A DNA stretch of 64,000 nt from Erysipelotrichaceae bacterium (lineage in GTDB: Bacteria > Bacillota_I > Bacilli_A > Erysipelotrichales > Erysipelotrichaceae): assembly GCA_017405675.1 (NCBI GenBank), contig JAFRAB010000043.1:33415-97414 (forward strand), given 5' to 3'. Of this stretch, positions 17,941-27,082 are shown piece after piece. The position numbers and the translations under genes are program-made. Under the pieces are notes generated by a model. That model was not told the origin of the DNA, did no database searches, and worked only from the letters and a program-made list of their open reading frames with translations. The stretch's first letter is position 1. Every line of letters begins with the position of its first letter.

Positions 17941-17969
17941 ATTTAACAACACTTTAGAGTCAAGGTCAA
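17941..17969 (-). promoter_or_regulatory. gmk promoter
   Basis: Minus strand: TTGACC (17964-17969) and TTAAAT (17941-17946) with exactly 17 bases between them. A Shine-Dalgarno AGAGG follows before the ATG at 17920. Confidence 0.65.
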
Positions 17970-17997
17970 TCCAAAGCCATCAAAATCCTTCGTACAG

Positions 17998-18003
17998 TAT
18001 AAT
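17998..18003 (+). promoter_or_regulatory. rqcH -10 box
   Basis: A perfect TATAAT 32 bases before the rqcH start codon; the -35 region is weak. AGAGAGGT, the ribosome binding site, follows at about 18020-18027. Confidence 0.5.
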
Positions 18004-18035
18004 TAATGTGATAGAATAACAGAGAGGTTATAGAA

Positions 18036-19658
18036 ATGGCATTTGACGGTATTTTTCTCAGACAGATAGTGAAACAGCTGCAGGTTCTGGAAAACTCACA
18101 CATCAATAAGATATACCAGATATCCGATACGGAGATCCTTTTCAACCTGTACGCTCAGAAGAAATATCAGCTGATGGTATCCTGTCATTCCAGTTATAAC
18201 CGCATCCATCTGACGGAAAGAAACTATCCTACCAGAAACAATCCTTCAAACTTCATCATGATCATGAGAAAGTATCTTGAAGGCGGAACCATTACCTCAA
18301 TTAAGCAGGCCGGACTGGACCGCTATCTCACTATTTCAGTTGCCAACCGCAATGAGATCGGTGACCGCATAACACTTGATATCTATGTGGAATTAATGGG
18401 CAAGTATGCCAATCTGATCCTGGTTTCTGACAATAAGATCATTGATGCCCTGAAACGCATACCGCCGTTTGAAAACACCAAACGTACGATTCACCCGGGT
18501 GCCCGGTTCAAGGTAACGGAAAGTCAGAGCGGTAAAATTGATCCTTTTACCATTGATGAAGTAAACGACAGTGACAATCTGTTTGAAAAGCTGGTAGGCT
18601 TCTCTCCTTTACTCTCTGATGAAGTCAGATACCGCCTGAATAACGGGCAGTCCTATAAGGAAATTCTGCACGAAATTGACAGTTCAGACCGCGTTTATAT
18701 CAGCAGCAATGACATGTTCCACTGCATTCCTCTGACTCATCTGAAAAAGCCTTATGTCAGTTACCCTATCTGTGAAGGCCTTGATGAAATTTACTTCAGC
18801 AAGGAAGAAAAAGAGAGGATCCGTCAGCAGACCGGTGACCTCTTCAAATTCACACGCCGTGAAATAAAGAAAATTGAAACCAAAATACAGAGACTGGAAG
18901 ATTCCCTGGAAGAAGCCCGCAACTGCGACATCTGGCGTCAGTATGGCGATGCCCTTTATGCCAATATGGACAAGGTTGTCAAAGGCATGACAACCGTAAC
19001 CCTTACTGATTATTCAGGAAACGAACTAACGATCCCGCTTGACGTCAAACTGGACGTTAAGGGGAACGCCCGCAAGTGCTTCCAGAAATACCGCAAGGGC
19101 TCAACCGGGCAGAAATACATAGTTGAACAGCTGGAAGTCGCCAGAGAAAACCTCAGTTACTTCAATCTGATTCAGCAGCAGCTTGAACAGGCTGATTTCC
19201 GGACAGCCCGGGAAATCCGTCAGGAACTGGAGAAAAACGGCTACATCAGACGGAAAAAGGTCAGAGCGCCTAAAAAGAAGCAGAGTGAACCGCAGTATCT
19301 GAAAATACCTTTCAACGATAAATTCATATATGTAGGCAAAAACAACATCCAGAACGACTATATCACTTTCAGGAAAGCCGGACGTGTGGATACCTGGTTC
19401 CACGTCAAGGATATCCACGGTGCGCATGTCGTCATAACAACTTCTCACCCTACTGAAGAAGAGATTCGTTTATGTGCTCAGCTGGCAGCCTGGTATTCAA
19501 AGGCCAGAGAATCAAGTTCCATACCTGTCAACTACACGCTGATAAAACACATAAAAAAGATACCTGGCTCCAAACTGGGACTGGTATCCATGAGCGAATA
19601 CAATACTATCTACATTGACATCAATGAAGAATATCTCAGGAATTTCGTGACTTTCTGA
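18036..19658 (+). CDS. rqcH: Ribosome quality control protein RqcH (NFACT family)
   Basis: 540 residues. The order is NFACT-N (about 1-200, starting MAFDGIFLRQIVKQL), a helix-hairpin-helix and coiled-coil middle (about 265-410) and the NFACT-R domain with DTWFHVKDIHGAHVVI (about 450 on). By family it binds stalled 50S-peptidyl-tRNA complexes and adds C-terminal alanine tails that mark the chains for ClpXP; older names describe a fibronectin-binding surface protein. No signal peptide. The 3' end overlaps the convergent MFS gene by 23 bases, with no terminator between them. Confidence 0.93.
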   Translation: MAFDGIFLRQIVKQLQVLENSHINKIYQISDTEILFNLYAQKKYQLMVSCHSSYNRIHLTERNYPTRNNPSNFIMIMRKYLEGGTITSIKQAGLDRYLTISVANRNEIGDRITLDIYVELMGKYANLILVSDNKIIDALKRIPPFENTKRTIHPGARFKVTESQSGKIDPFTIDEVNDSDNLFEKLVGFSPLLSDEVRYRLNNGQSYKEILHEIDSSDRVYISSNDMFHCIPLTHLKKPYVSYPICEGLDEIYFSKEEKERIRQQTGDLFKFTRREIKKIETKIQRLEDSLEEARNCDIWRQYGDALYANMDKVVKGMTTVTLTDYSGNELTIPLDVKLDVKGNARKCFQKYRKGSTGQKYIVEQLEVARENLSYFNLIQQQLEQADFRTAREIRQELEKNGYIRRKKVRAPKKKQSEPQYLKIPFNDKFIYVGKNNIQNDYITFRKAGRVDTWFHVKDIHGAHVVITTSHPTEEEIRLCAQLAAWYSKARESSSIPVNYTLIKHIKKIPGSKLGLVSMSEYNTIYIDINEEYLRNFVTF

Positions 19659-20799
19659 TACGGTAAAGATTAGCCATCATTAACGTACCGATAACTAGGA
19701 ACCGTATTATTACTGCTATTGTCAGGTCATAGGAAGACGTATAGTCATACATATATCCTACGATACTGACATATATGGCATACGTGACCGTTGATACGAA
19801 GGAAACGACCGGATAGGCATCATTGTATCTATCGCGGCCAAACAGATCCTTGCACAGCAGGGATATCAGCAAGGCCGTAATGGCAAAGATGGAGCCGAAC
19901 ATGAAGGCGCCGATCAGCAACACAGGAAATGAATTTCCTGTCAATAACAGTACATCACCAGTTAAGTTAACAATCGCCACAATGACGATTGTTTTTAGTG
20001 TGCCGATCCTGTCAGCCAGGAAACCGGCCAGCAGCTTAAAGCTGAGATTAGCCAGCATGCATGCAGATGTCAGATAAGCAGCTGCGGAAGCTGTTAAGCC
20101 CTTATCAGTTCCTAATCCGATCAGGTGCTGTCCCAAGGCCGGTACAAGCTGAATGAATATCACTGCCAGGAAAGTCAGAAGCATGAACCCGTCAATCAGA
20201 GAACGGCGCTTTTCCCTGCTTACCTTACGGGCAGGAACATATCTGATCGGATATACCATTGAAGGCAGGCACATTAACAGCATGATAACAGCCATCAGAC
20301 GGTAGCCGGTCTGCCAGCCATGGCTTTCAATGACCGAAGACAGTACCGGATTGAAAATGGCTCCTCCCACTCCGGAAAAGCTTAACACCAGTCCGGTCTT
20401 CATGCCAATCTGTTCATGAATCAAACTGTTGATGATTATGGTTATTACAACGGTGGAATAGCAGCTGTTGCCGATACCCATGATAACTGCCAGGGCATAG
20501 AAATGCCACACCTGCGTACAGAAGAACATACAGAAAATAGCCCGTATGTTGCACAGCATGCCGCTGATCAGTACAGGCTTGAAATTCTTTTCATTCAGTA
20601 TCTTAGGGATTATCATCGTTGAAAACCCCGTTGTTATGCTTCCAATTGTAGAGTAGAAAGCCAGTGTTCCTCTCTTAACGTTCAAGGCATTTGAAACCGG
20701 TCCGAAAAAAGCTCCCGGACAGTTCATTGACAGACCAACAGAACTGGCTGCCATCAGACACATGAGCAATATCAGAACAAAATCACTGTCTTTCTTCAT
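19636..20799 (-). CDS. MFS transporter, OFA/monocarboxylate-like
   Basis: 387 residues with about 12 hydrophobic helices. The first loop (NCPGAFFGPVSNALNVKRGTLAFYSTIGSI) resembles the oxalate-formate antiporter and monocarboxylate-type MFS group. GFLADRIGTLK near the second half is the classic MFS loop motif. The substrate cannot be read from sequence; a small organic anion is plausible. It follows rapZ by five bases and probably belongs to the WYL-regulator operon starting at 23205. Confidence 0.75.
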   Translation of the reverse strand: MKKDSDFVLILLMCLMAASSVGLSMNCPGAFFGPVSNALNVKRGTLAFYSTIGSITTGFSTMIIPKILNEKNFKPVLISGMLCNIRAIFCMFFCTQVWHFYALAVIMGIGNSCYSTVVITIIINSLIHEQIGMKTGLVLSFSGVGGAIFNPVLSSVIESHGWQTGYRLMAVIMLLMCLPSMVYPIRYVPARKVSREKRRSLIDGFMLLTFLAVIFIQLVPALGQHLIGLGTDKGLTASAAAYLTSACMLANLSFKLLAGFLADRIGTLKTIVIVAIVNLTGDVLLLTGNSFPVLLIGAFMFGSIFAITALLISLLCKDLFGRDRYNDAYPVVSFVSTVTYAIYVSIVGYMYDYTSSYDLTIAVIIRFLVIGTLMMANLYRIRKSRNS

Positions 20800-20804
20800 A
20801 AAAA

Positions 20805-21665
20805 TCAGTATTCCTTATCGATATCACGGTGAACGATAACGGTACGGTACTGTGTCTTTTTAAGTTTCTCCTCTATGTATCTGACAAAGCTGACACTGCG
20901 GTGATGACCGGAAGTACAGCCGATGGATACTACCAGTTCGTTTTTGCCTTCACGCTGATAGTACGGAATGAATTCATAGAGAAAGTCCATGATCTTTTCT
21001 GCCATGGATACAGACTGTTCAAAGCCAAATACATATTCATAGACATTATCATCGAGACCGCTGTTATGCTTCAGTTCCTCAATGTAGAAAGGATTAGGCA
21101 GACATCTGACGTCATAAACCAGGTCTGATTCATTTGGAATACCGTTGCGGTAACCGAAAGAAATCAGCTTGATGGTCATTCCGCCGTAATCGGCGTCCTT
21201 GAAGGCATCGATGATATTCTGTCTTAACTGCCCTACTTTGAGATGTGTGGTATCGATGACGATATCAGCTCTGTCCATTACAGGCAGACAGATCTCTATT
21301 TCCTTATTGATTGCCTGTTCCAGGGAAGGCAGTTTGGCTGATACCAGAGGATGTTTTCTTCTGGTCTGCTTGAATCTTGTCAGCAGTGTATCCCGTTCGC
21401 AGTTAATGAAAATGAGCTGGTAATCTATTCCCTGCTCCCTGAGGGCATCGAGTTCCGTAATAAAACTCTCAAACATTTCCTGGGAGCGGCTGTCTACGAC
21501 GATGGCCATGTTTTTGGTGGTCTGATTGTCAAGCTGCAGACGGCATACCGGAATCAGAAGTTTAGGAGGAAGATTATCAATACAGAAGTATCCTATGTCT
21601 TCCAGATTGTTACAAACCAGCGACTTGCCGGCACCGGATAAACCGGAAATAATCAGTAAACTCAT
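20805..21665 (-). CDS. rapZ: RNase adapter / nucleotide-binding protein RapZ
   Basis: 286 residues from the ATG at 21663-21665, which has AAGGGA upstream; a GTG 18 bases earlier is in frame but less well placed. N-terminal P-loop ISGLSGAGKS (about 5-14), Walker-B-like VVDSR, and the conserved C-terminal domain with VSIGCTSGHHRSV, which in E. coli binds the GlcZ/GlmY small RNAs and GlcN6P. Firmicutes homologues (YvcJ) bind and hydrolyse GTP and ATP. The usual partners yvcK and whiA are not adjacent here. Confidence 0.95.
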   Translation of the reverse strand: MSLLIISGLSGAGKSLVCNNLEDIGYFCIDNLPPKLLIPVCRLQLDNQTTKNMAIVVDSRSQEMFESFITELDALREQGIDYQLIFINCERDTLLTRFKQTRRKHPLVSAKLPSLEQAINKEIEICLPVMDRADIVIDTTHLKVGQLRQNIIDAFKDADYGGMTIKLISFGYRNGIPNESDLVYDVRCLPNPFYIEELKHNSGLDDNVYEYVFGFEQSVSMAEKIMDFLYEFIPYYQREGKNELVVSIGCTSGHHRSVSFVRYIEEKLKKTQYRTVIVHRDIDKEY

Positions 21666-21666
21666 A

Positions 21667-22245
21667 TTATCCCTTCTTTTCACTATTCTTACCGGAAGTC
21701 TTAGCCAGTCTGCCGGTTATCTTAAACAGTCTGTCGAATTCAGCGAACTGTGCATCGCTGAATACTCTCTTCGGAACAGCGATCTGCTTTTTCTTCAGAT
21801 CGATGAGGTAGCAGTTCTCTGTTTCCTGAACGCCTAATTCCTCAGTCAGTTTGTGGCTAATCTTTTCTTTGCCCTGCTGCCAGATGATATTCTTACTGTC
21901 AACCGTCAGAATGTTTTCCGGATACTGTCTGCTGACATCTGAATACTCCTTATTGATCCTGCGTTTCAGGAAAAACTTCTTTACTTTAGGAGCTGCCCAG
22001 GCAAATCCCATCATGAATAAAGCCATGAATATGAAGGATATGCCGCGCGGCAGACTCTGTGTATTGTCCCTGTTGGTAAGGTAAATAACGATCTGAATCA
22101 GTCCCCATAAGGCCAGTAATATTGCCATTATATGGTACATTCTGACCAGTCTGGCATTGTCTTCATTGTATTCCACGCTGTTAAGCTCGCTCAGCATTGC
22201 CTGCTGTTTCATATCTTCATTGTTATTAACATATCTGATTTCCAT
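21667..22245 (-). CDS. Small membrane protein, YcxB-like tail
   Basis: 192 residues. Two hydrophobic helices (about 36-56 and 68-87) follow a polar N-terminus. The cytosolic tail ends in a beta-rich piece, NCYLIDLKKKQIAVPKRVFS, that resembles the YcxB-like C-terminal domain of Firmicutes membrane proteins. Function unknown. It is wedged between the WYL regulator (three bases) and rapZ (one base), so it is co-transcribed. Confidence 0.6.
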   Translation of the reverse strand: MEIRYVNNNEDMKQQAMLSELNSVEYNEDNARLVRMYHIMAILLALWGLIQIVIYLTNRDNTQSLPRGISFIFMALFMMGFAWAAPKVKKFFLKRRINKEYSDVSRQYPENILTVDSKNIIWQQGKEKISHKLTEELGVQETENCYLIDLKKKQIAVPKRVFSDAQFAEFDRLFKITGRLAKTSGKNSEKKG

Positions 22246-22248
22246 AAA

Positions 22249-23205
22249 CTACTCCCCATACTGTCCCAGTACTTCAAGACAGACATTTTTATATTCTTCT
22301 ATGACAGAATCCGGTGAAAGGATCCTGATGCCGTCACCGTATTTCAGCAGCCAGGAGAAAAACAGCCTGGATATGACGACTTTGACACTGCATTCAAAGA
22401 ATTCGTCATTACTGCTTCTTACCACAAGCGAACTGCCGAACTGGTCCTGCACATCACTTGCAAAGCGGCTTGCACATTTTAATCTTACCATCACGGCTTC
22501 ACCGCTGTACATCATAATATGCTTCTCAATATAGCTCTGAACATCCAGCTGACGGTAAACATGTTCCGTCGGCTCACTTTTGATCGCTTCCATACGGTCA
22601 ATGCGGTAATGTACATAATCATCATGATGTTCGGAATATCCTATCAGATAATACTTTTCATCCTGCATGATTATGGCATAAGGTATGGTCTCATACCTTT
22701 TTTCACGGCGCTTTTTGCGGCGTCCGGTGATCATTACATCAAAGTAATCAAACGTTATCTTCTTTTTCTCGTATAAGGCATCACCGATGGCGTCAATGTT
22801 ATAGAAAATCTGTTCATTGGTACTCTTGGTCCGCCTGTAGGAAAGAGTCTTTCTTATTTTCCTGCGGTTATGTTCATTAGTCAGTGACAGCAGTTTATCC
22901 AGAACTGCATCACTTTTGGCATCAGTAACAAAATTAGTGGATGATACGGCATCTGCCAGAATTCGCAGTTCACTGTTTTCAAACAGTTCGTCATCAAAAT
23001 AGTAACCAGTATTCTCACCCTTGACGGATTCAATGTAAATACCCATGTCATTAAGGGCTCTGATGTCGCTGTAAATGGTCTTTCTTTCTACTGATTCACC
23101 CTCTTCCCGCAGTAAAGGAATAAGCTGTTCGCTGTTGAGCGGATGGTTTTCATCAGTCTTTTCCTTAAGAATGTTCAGCAGTTTTATTATTCTGGCCTTG
23201 CTCAT
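22249..23205 (-). CDS. HTH-WYL transcriptional regulator
   Basis: 318 residues. An N-terminal winged helix-turn-helix (about 1-60: IIKLLNILKEKT...SVERKTIYSDIRALND) is followed by a WYL-type ligand-binding domain; KYYLIGYSEHHDDYVHYRIDRM (about 185-207) is the WYL signature, here YYL. These YafY/DeoR-like regulators sense small molecules or nucleic acid fragments. Probably the first gene of the operon with the YcxB-like protein, rapZ and the MFS carrier. Confidence 0.88.
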   Translation of the reverse strand: MSKARIIKLLNILKEKTDENHPLNSEQLIPLLREEGESVERKTIYSDIRALNDMGIYIESVKGENTGYYFDDELFENSELRILADAVSSTNFVTDAKSDAVLDKLLSLTNEHNRRKIRKTLSYRRTKSTNEQIFYNIDAIGDALYEKKKITFDYFDVMITGRRKKRREKRYETIPYAIIMQDEKYYLIGYSEHHDDYVHYRIDRMEAIKSEPTEHVYRQLDVQSYIEKHIMMYSGEAVMVRLKCASRFASDVQDQFGSSLVVRSSNDEFFECSVKVVISRLFFSWLLKYGDGIRILSPDSVIEEYKNVCLEVLGQYGE

Positions 23206-23310
23206 ATGATCTCCTTAAAATGATTATATCACCGAATAATTCACTGTCCAATAATTTGTACACGACTCTTTACGTAGGGAGGTATCATATTGGTGTCGGA
23301 GGTGATCAGC

Positions 23311-23859
23311 ATGTCACAGAAAATCAGATTATCCATTACATACGGGCTCTCACTGATGGCCAGTGCCCTGGCTATCAACAATACGCTTGCAGGCAGTTTC
23401 ATTCCTCTTATGCTTGGAAGCTATTTGATCAAAGATCTTCTGATGAAGAAAAGACATCCTGAGAGCCTCCCGTTTGCTCTGGCATCAGGCATTATCAGCA
23501 CGCTGATATTTGTCCTGGGCTTTGGCAGCTTCATTGAAGTAGGCATACCGTTTATGATCAATACCGGCATACTGATAATCTTCAATATCTGCTACACCTA
23601 TGCCCTGCTGCAGGCTAACAGCAGACAGCTGGGCAGAACAGTTTTCATCAATAACATCTGTTTCCTTTCTCTTGTCATCTTAACTCTCCTTTCAGATGTT
23701 ATAATCAAGATTACGCTGGACGGCATGGCTCCCGGTGTCCTGACAGGCTTCTGGCTGCTGTTAGTCATAATGGGTTCCGTAAACCTTATGACAACAGTCA
23801 GTGCAGCCTTCAGAAAGACCGCCATACGGCACGCTGCTCTTAAAAGAAAACTGTCATAA
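23311..23859 (+). CDS. Six-helix membrane protein, YczE/YitT-like
   Basis: 182 residues with about five or six hydrophobic helices and a basic C-terminal tail (KTAIRHAALKRKLS). The ATG at 23311 follows GGAGGTGAT; an earlier GTG/ATG at 23290 would lie before that ribosome binding site. The pattern GLSLMASALAINN in the first helix recalls small integral membrane families such as YczE, but I cannot assign it firmly. It precedes the ATPase/TOPRIM gene by 45 bases. Confidence 0.6.
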   Translation: MSQKIRLSITYGLSLMASALAINNTLAGSFIPLMLGSYLIKDLLMKKRHPESLPFALASGIISTLIFVLGFGSFIEVGIPFMINTGILIIFNICYTYALLQANSRQLGRTVFINNICFLSLVILTLLSDVIIKITLDGMAPGVLTGFWLLLVIMGSVNLMTTVSAAFRKTAIRHAALKRKLS

Positions 23860-23904
23860 TATTATTAATATTTGTATAATAATATTGAAAGACAGGTATT
23901 AATA

Positions 23905-25215
23905 ATGAAAATCAGAATTGACAGCTACAAGAACATTCATGATCTGACCATACCCGTTGTCAACAACAAGCTGATACTGCTTGGTGCCAACGGTGTCGGA
24001 AAGACGAATACGCTTGAAGCTGTCTTTTTTGATAAAGCCGTAATTGAAGATGCGCCTTATGAATATGACAGGCGCTTTCTGCTTTCCATGAATGTCCTGG
24101 AAAACGCTGATGAGTATTATCCGAATTCCAGACTCATGCATGAGCTTTTTCCAAATATCACCATGGAAAATGCTCAGGAAGTCATGATGAACTTCCTGGA
24201 AAAGGTCTATCTCAGGCTGGAAAGACCTTTGATGCGAAAGCTCGTCAAAGATGCTCTGGAGACACTGAAATACGCAATTGAAGCCAAGCATTTTGACCCG
24301 AGCCCTTTCGCCATTACCAGACTGGTAATACTTAAGAAAATACTTGATAACGCTGTAAGGAAAAACCAGCACCACATCATTCTGGTAGATACTCCTGAGC
24401 TGTATGCTCATCCATTGTTGATGGATGAGATCGTCAGCGTTCTGCTGGCCTTACAGCAGGCAGGCTGCCTGGTCATCATATCAACCCACAGCGATCATGT
24501 TGTATCACGCTTTTTTACCCGCTTTGAAGAAATCGTCAAACTGGAAAAAACACCTGAAGGACTGCTGAAAGCCAACCTCATCAACATGCAGCAGATCATG
24601 GAAAGGATCAGAGAATTCTATGATCAGGACGAATATCTGAAACACAATTTCTCACGTTCCAGTCACATGGACGAGGGGCTGGTAAAACTGCTGGAAAACG
24701 ATTTGGAAAGCTATCTGATCACGGCTTTCCGTGACCATATCATCAACATTTTCTTTTCCCAGTCAATGATATTAGGCGAAGGTGCCAGTGAAGATGTTCT
24801 TTTTGACTATATTGAAAATGTCATCAATCCGACCTGGGTAAACGAATACCAGGTAGGTTTCATGAACTGCATGGGCAAATCAACCATGCCTCTTTACTTC
24901 ATCTTCCTTAACAGCATTGGCGTCAGAACCTTTGTTCTCTACGATCTGGATAATGAACAGAACCCTGTTCACGCCAGCTATCATAAATGGTTTGATGAAT
25001 ATCATTTCAAGCATAAACATCTTTTCGCGAGCTACTACCTGGCTCCTGATCTGGAAGGCTACCTGAAATTCAGTGGCGGCGAAAGGATCGAATCCATCAT
25101 CAAACCGGTCAACGTTTTCAACTTCACTTTCCTGCAGGAACAGGAAAACCCGCAGGTCAGCAAACTGATTGACATCATGGAAGAAAACATTAGAAAGATG
25201 ATTGAAGCAGAATGA
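23905..25215 (+). CDS. OLD-like ATPase fused to TOPRIM domain
   Basis: 436 residues from the ATG at 23905. The N-terminal half is an ABC/AAA-type ATPase: GANGVGKT (Walker A, 27-34) and IILVDTPELYAHP (Walker B region, 158-170) with ISTHSDHVV (H-loop, about 192-200). The Walker B glutamate normally seen in 'DEPE' is Thr here, and no SGG/SGE signature is visible. The C-terminal half looks like TOPRIM: LGEGASED (Glu292) and FVLYDLDNEQ (Asp347, Asp349). OLD-family proteins are nucleases, some in phage defence, but no partner such as GajB is next door. The next gene overlaps by four bases. Confidence 0.7.
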   Translation: MKIRIDSYKNIHDLTIPVVNNKLILLGANGVGKTNTLEAVFFDKAVIEDAPYEYDRRFLLSMNVLENADEYYPNSRLMHELFPNITMENAQEVMMNFLEKVYLRLERPLMRKLVKDALETLKYAIEAKHFDPSPFAITRLVILKKILDNAVRKNQHHIILVDTPELYAHPLLMDEIVSVLLALQQAGCLVIISTHSDHVVSRFFTRFEEIVKLEKTPEGLLKANLINMQQIMERIREFYDQDEYLKHNFSRSSHMDEGLVKLLENDLESYLITAFRDHIINIFFSQSMILGEGASEDVLFDYIENVINPTWVNEYQVGFMNCMGKSTMPLYFIFLNSIGVRTFVLYDLDNEQNPVHASYHKWFDEYHFKHKHLFASYYLAPDLEGYLKFSGGERIESIIKPVNVFNFTFLQEQENPQVSKLIDIMEENIRKMIEAE

Positions 25216-26312
25216 ACATATATGATTACATAAAATGGCGCGGCGACATACCGATGTCGCAGTCACCTTTCAATCAGCTTGACAGTCTCATACTGACACA
25301 GTTTCCTTATCTGGACTGGAGTGCAGCAGTAAACGGCAAACCGGTTACTCTGGCAGAAGCCTGTGATGCCATTAAAACCAGTGAATCAATTTCACAGGTA
25401 GAGGCTGAGAGATATGAGCTGGCATTGCGTGCCGGTGACTCTCTGCGTTTCAGAGACATAAGAATAATTGATTACACAGCCATTCTTTCCCAGAAGGAAG
25501 AACTGCAGTTCTGTGCAATGTTTTTTCAGTTGCCTGACCGCACATATTACATAGCTTTTGAAGGCACTGAGCACAGTCTGATCGGCTGGAAGGAAAACTT
25601 CAACATGACATACATGTGCCCTACTGCCGGACAGAAAGCGGCACTGGATTATCTGAACCGGCGCCTGTCACCTTTGCGTTCGTTCCGACTGGGCGGACAT
25701 TCCAAAGGCGGAAATCTGGCTTTCTATGCTGCCGTAATGTGCAACAGGCCAAATAAGATCATCTCAGCACACAACTTTGACGGTCCGGGTTTCACCAATA
25801 GTTTCATAAACAAGCCCGAATATCTGGCAATGTCTTTCCGCTTAACGACCTGGATCCCGCAATCTTCCGTCATAGGCCGCCTTCTCAACAGCAACAACCA
25901 GACCTACATCGTCAGAAGCAGCGGTGACAGCATGCTGTTTCAGCATAATGTCATCAGCTGGGAAGTTGATTTCAACAGACTATATACCACAGATGAAAAC
26001 ACCCGCGGTTCAGGTTTCATGGAAGATGTATTCGATGACTGGAACGACAGACTGTCCATAGAACAGAAGATCGTATTCATCAATACAACATACGATACTC
26101 TGATGGATCTGGGATATACCGATGCCCGGATGATATTCTCACATCCTACCCGTGTCATGATGGAAATGACAAACCGTCTGATTTCATATCCGCCTGCCAC
26201 CAGATCAATATTCCTGAACGTACTTGGCATTCTGCTTAAGTGCAATGTCAAATCTTTCTATAATAACTATCTTGATTCAATGCTGAAAAGAAGAAATGAG
26301 GGCCGCAAATGA
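25212..26312 (+). CDS. Mbeg1-like alpha/beta hydrolase
   Basis: 366 residues. It carries the lipase-type nucleophile elbow GGHSKGGNLAFYAA (Ser around 157), preceded by FEGTEHSLIGWKENFN (a DUF2974/Mbeg1 hallmark) and followed by HNFDGPGF. No signal peptide, so probably cytosolic or membrane-associated. Substrate unknown; the family is widespread in gut Firmicutes. The start overlaps the ATPase gene and the end overlaps surE, both by four bases (ATGA), so the three are translationally coupled. Confidence 0.8.
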   Translation: MNIYDYIKWRGDIPMSQSPFNQLDSLILTQFPYLDWSAAVNGKPVTLAEACDAIKTSESISQVEAERYELALRAGDSLRFRDIRIIDYTAILSQKEELQFCAMFFQLPDRTYYIAFEGTEHSLIGWKENFNMTYMCPTAGQKAALDYLNRRLSPLRSFRLGGHSKGGNLAFYAAVMCNRPNKIISAHNFDGPGFTNSFINKPEYLAMSFRLTTWIPQSSVIGRLLNSNNQTYIVRSSGDSMLFQHNVISWEVDFNRLYTTDENTRGSGFMEDVFDDWNDRLSIEQKIVFINTTYDTLMDLGYTDARMIFSHPTRVMMEMTNRLISYPPATRSIFLNVLGILLKCNVKSFYNNYLDSMLKRRNEGRK

Positions 26313-27082
26313 AAATACTGGTATCAAACGATGACGGAATAAACGCTCCTGGAATACATTCTTTAGCCAGGGCTTTAAAAGATATCGGAGATGTTACGGT
26401 TGTAGCTCCGGCAACTCAGCAGACTGCCAAGGGACACAGTCTGACCATCGGACACGAAATACGCGTCCAGAAAAGATACTTCGAAGAAGGAATTCCGGGC
26501 TACGCTGTCTGGGGAACACCGAAAGACTGTATCGATCTGGCTGTTGATGCCCTTCTTGATCACCGTCCGGATCTGATAGTGACCGGTATCAATGAAGGTC
26601 CTAACATCTGCAATGACTGCGTATCCAGCGGCACCTTGGGCGGAGCCATTGCCGGTTTCATCAACGGTATTCCTTCAATTGCCACTTCCCTGGATGTCGG
26701 CGAAGAATTTGACTACGATAAGTGTTCAAAGATAATAAGGGAAATCGCGCTGTGGTTTCTGCAGCTTCCCTATAATACGGAATTTGCCCTTAACGTGAAT
26801 TTTCCTAACATAAAGGACGAATTCAAAGGAATCGTCATAGCGGAAAGCGGTGGTTTCCATTCATTCGATGCCCATTATGAAGTAATCAGAGAAGATGAAG
26901 ACTCTCAATACTATGTCATTCCGGGAGGTTTTGTTGTTCTGAATAATATAATTGAAGATTTAGATCATGACATCTATGCCCTGACTCAGGGTTATGCCGT
27001 CATGACTCCTGTGCACTATGACATGGTTCATCTGCAGGCACTGGATAAACTCAGAAAGGACTGGAACAGTTATGAAAAATGA
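26309..27082 (+). CDS. surE: 5'-nucleotidase SurE
   Basis: 257 residues. The start SNDDGINAPGI is the SurE metal site (paired Asp), and TGINEGPNICNDCVSSGTLGGAIAG carries the conserved Asn and substrate-binding serines. It dephosphorylates nucleoside 5'-monophosphates and related survival-stress substrates, using a divalent metal. GAGGG precedes the ATG. Followed by an M20 peptidase whose start lies within its last codons. It may feed nucleosides to the salvage genes elsewhere in the window, though this link is only inferred. Confidence 0.95.
   Translation: MKILVSNDDGINAPGIHSLARALKDIGDVTVVAPATQQTAKGHSLTIGHEIRVQKRYFEEGIPGYAVWGTPKDCIDLAVDALLDHRPDLIVTGINEGPNICNDCVSSGTLGGAIAGFINGIPSIATSLDVGEEFDYDKCSKIIREIALWFLQLPYNTEFALNVNFPNIKDEFKGIVIAESGGFHSFDAHYEVIREDEDSQYYVIPGGFVVLNNIIEDLDHDIYALTQGYAVMTPVHYDMVHLQALDKLRKDWNSYEK

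Noticed and set aside
23905..25215. A Gabija-type defence system
   Set aside because: The protein has the OLD-like architecture but no UvrD-like helicase gene is adjacent; the neighbours are metabolic genes.
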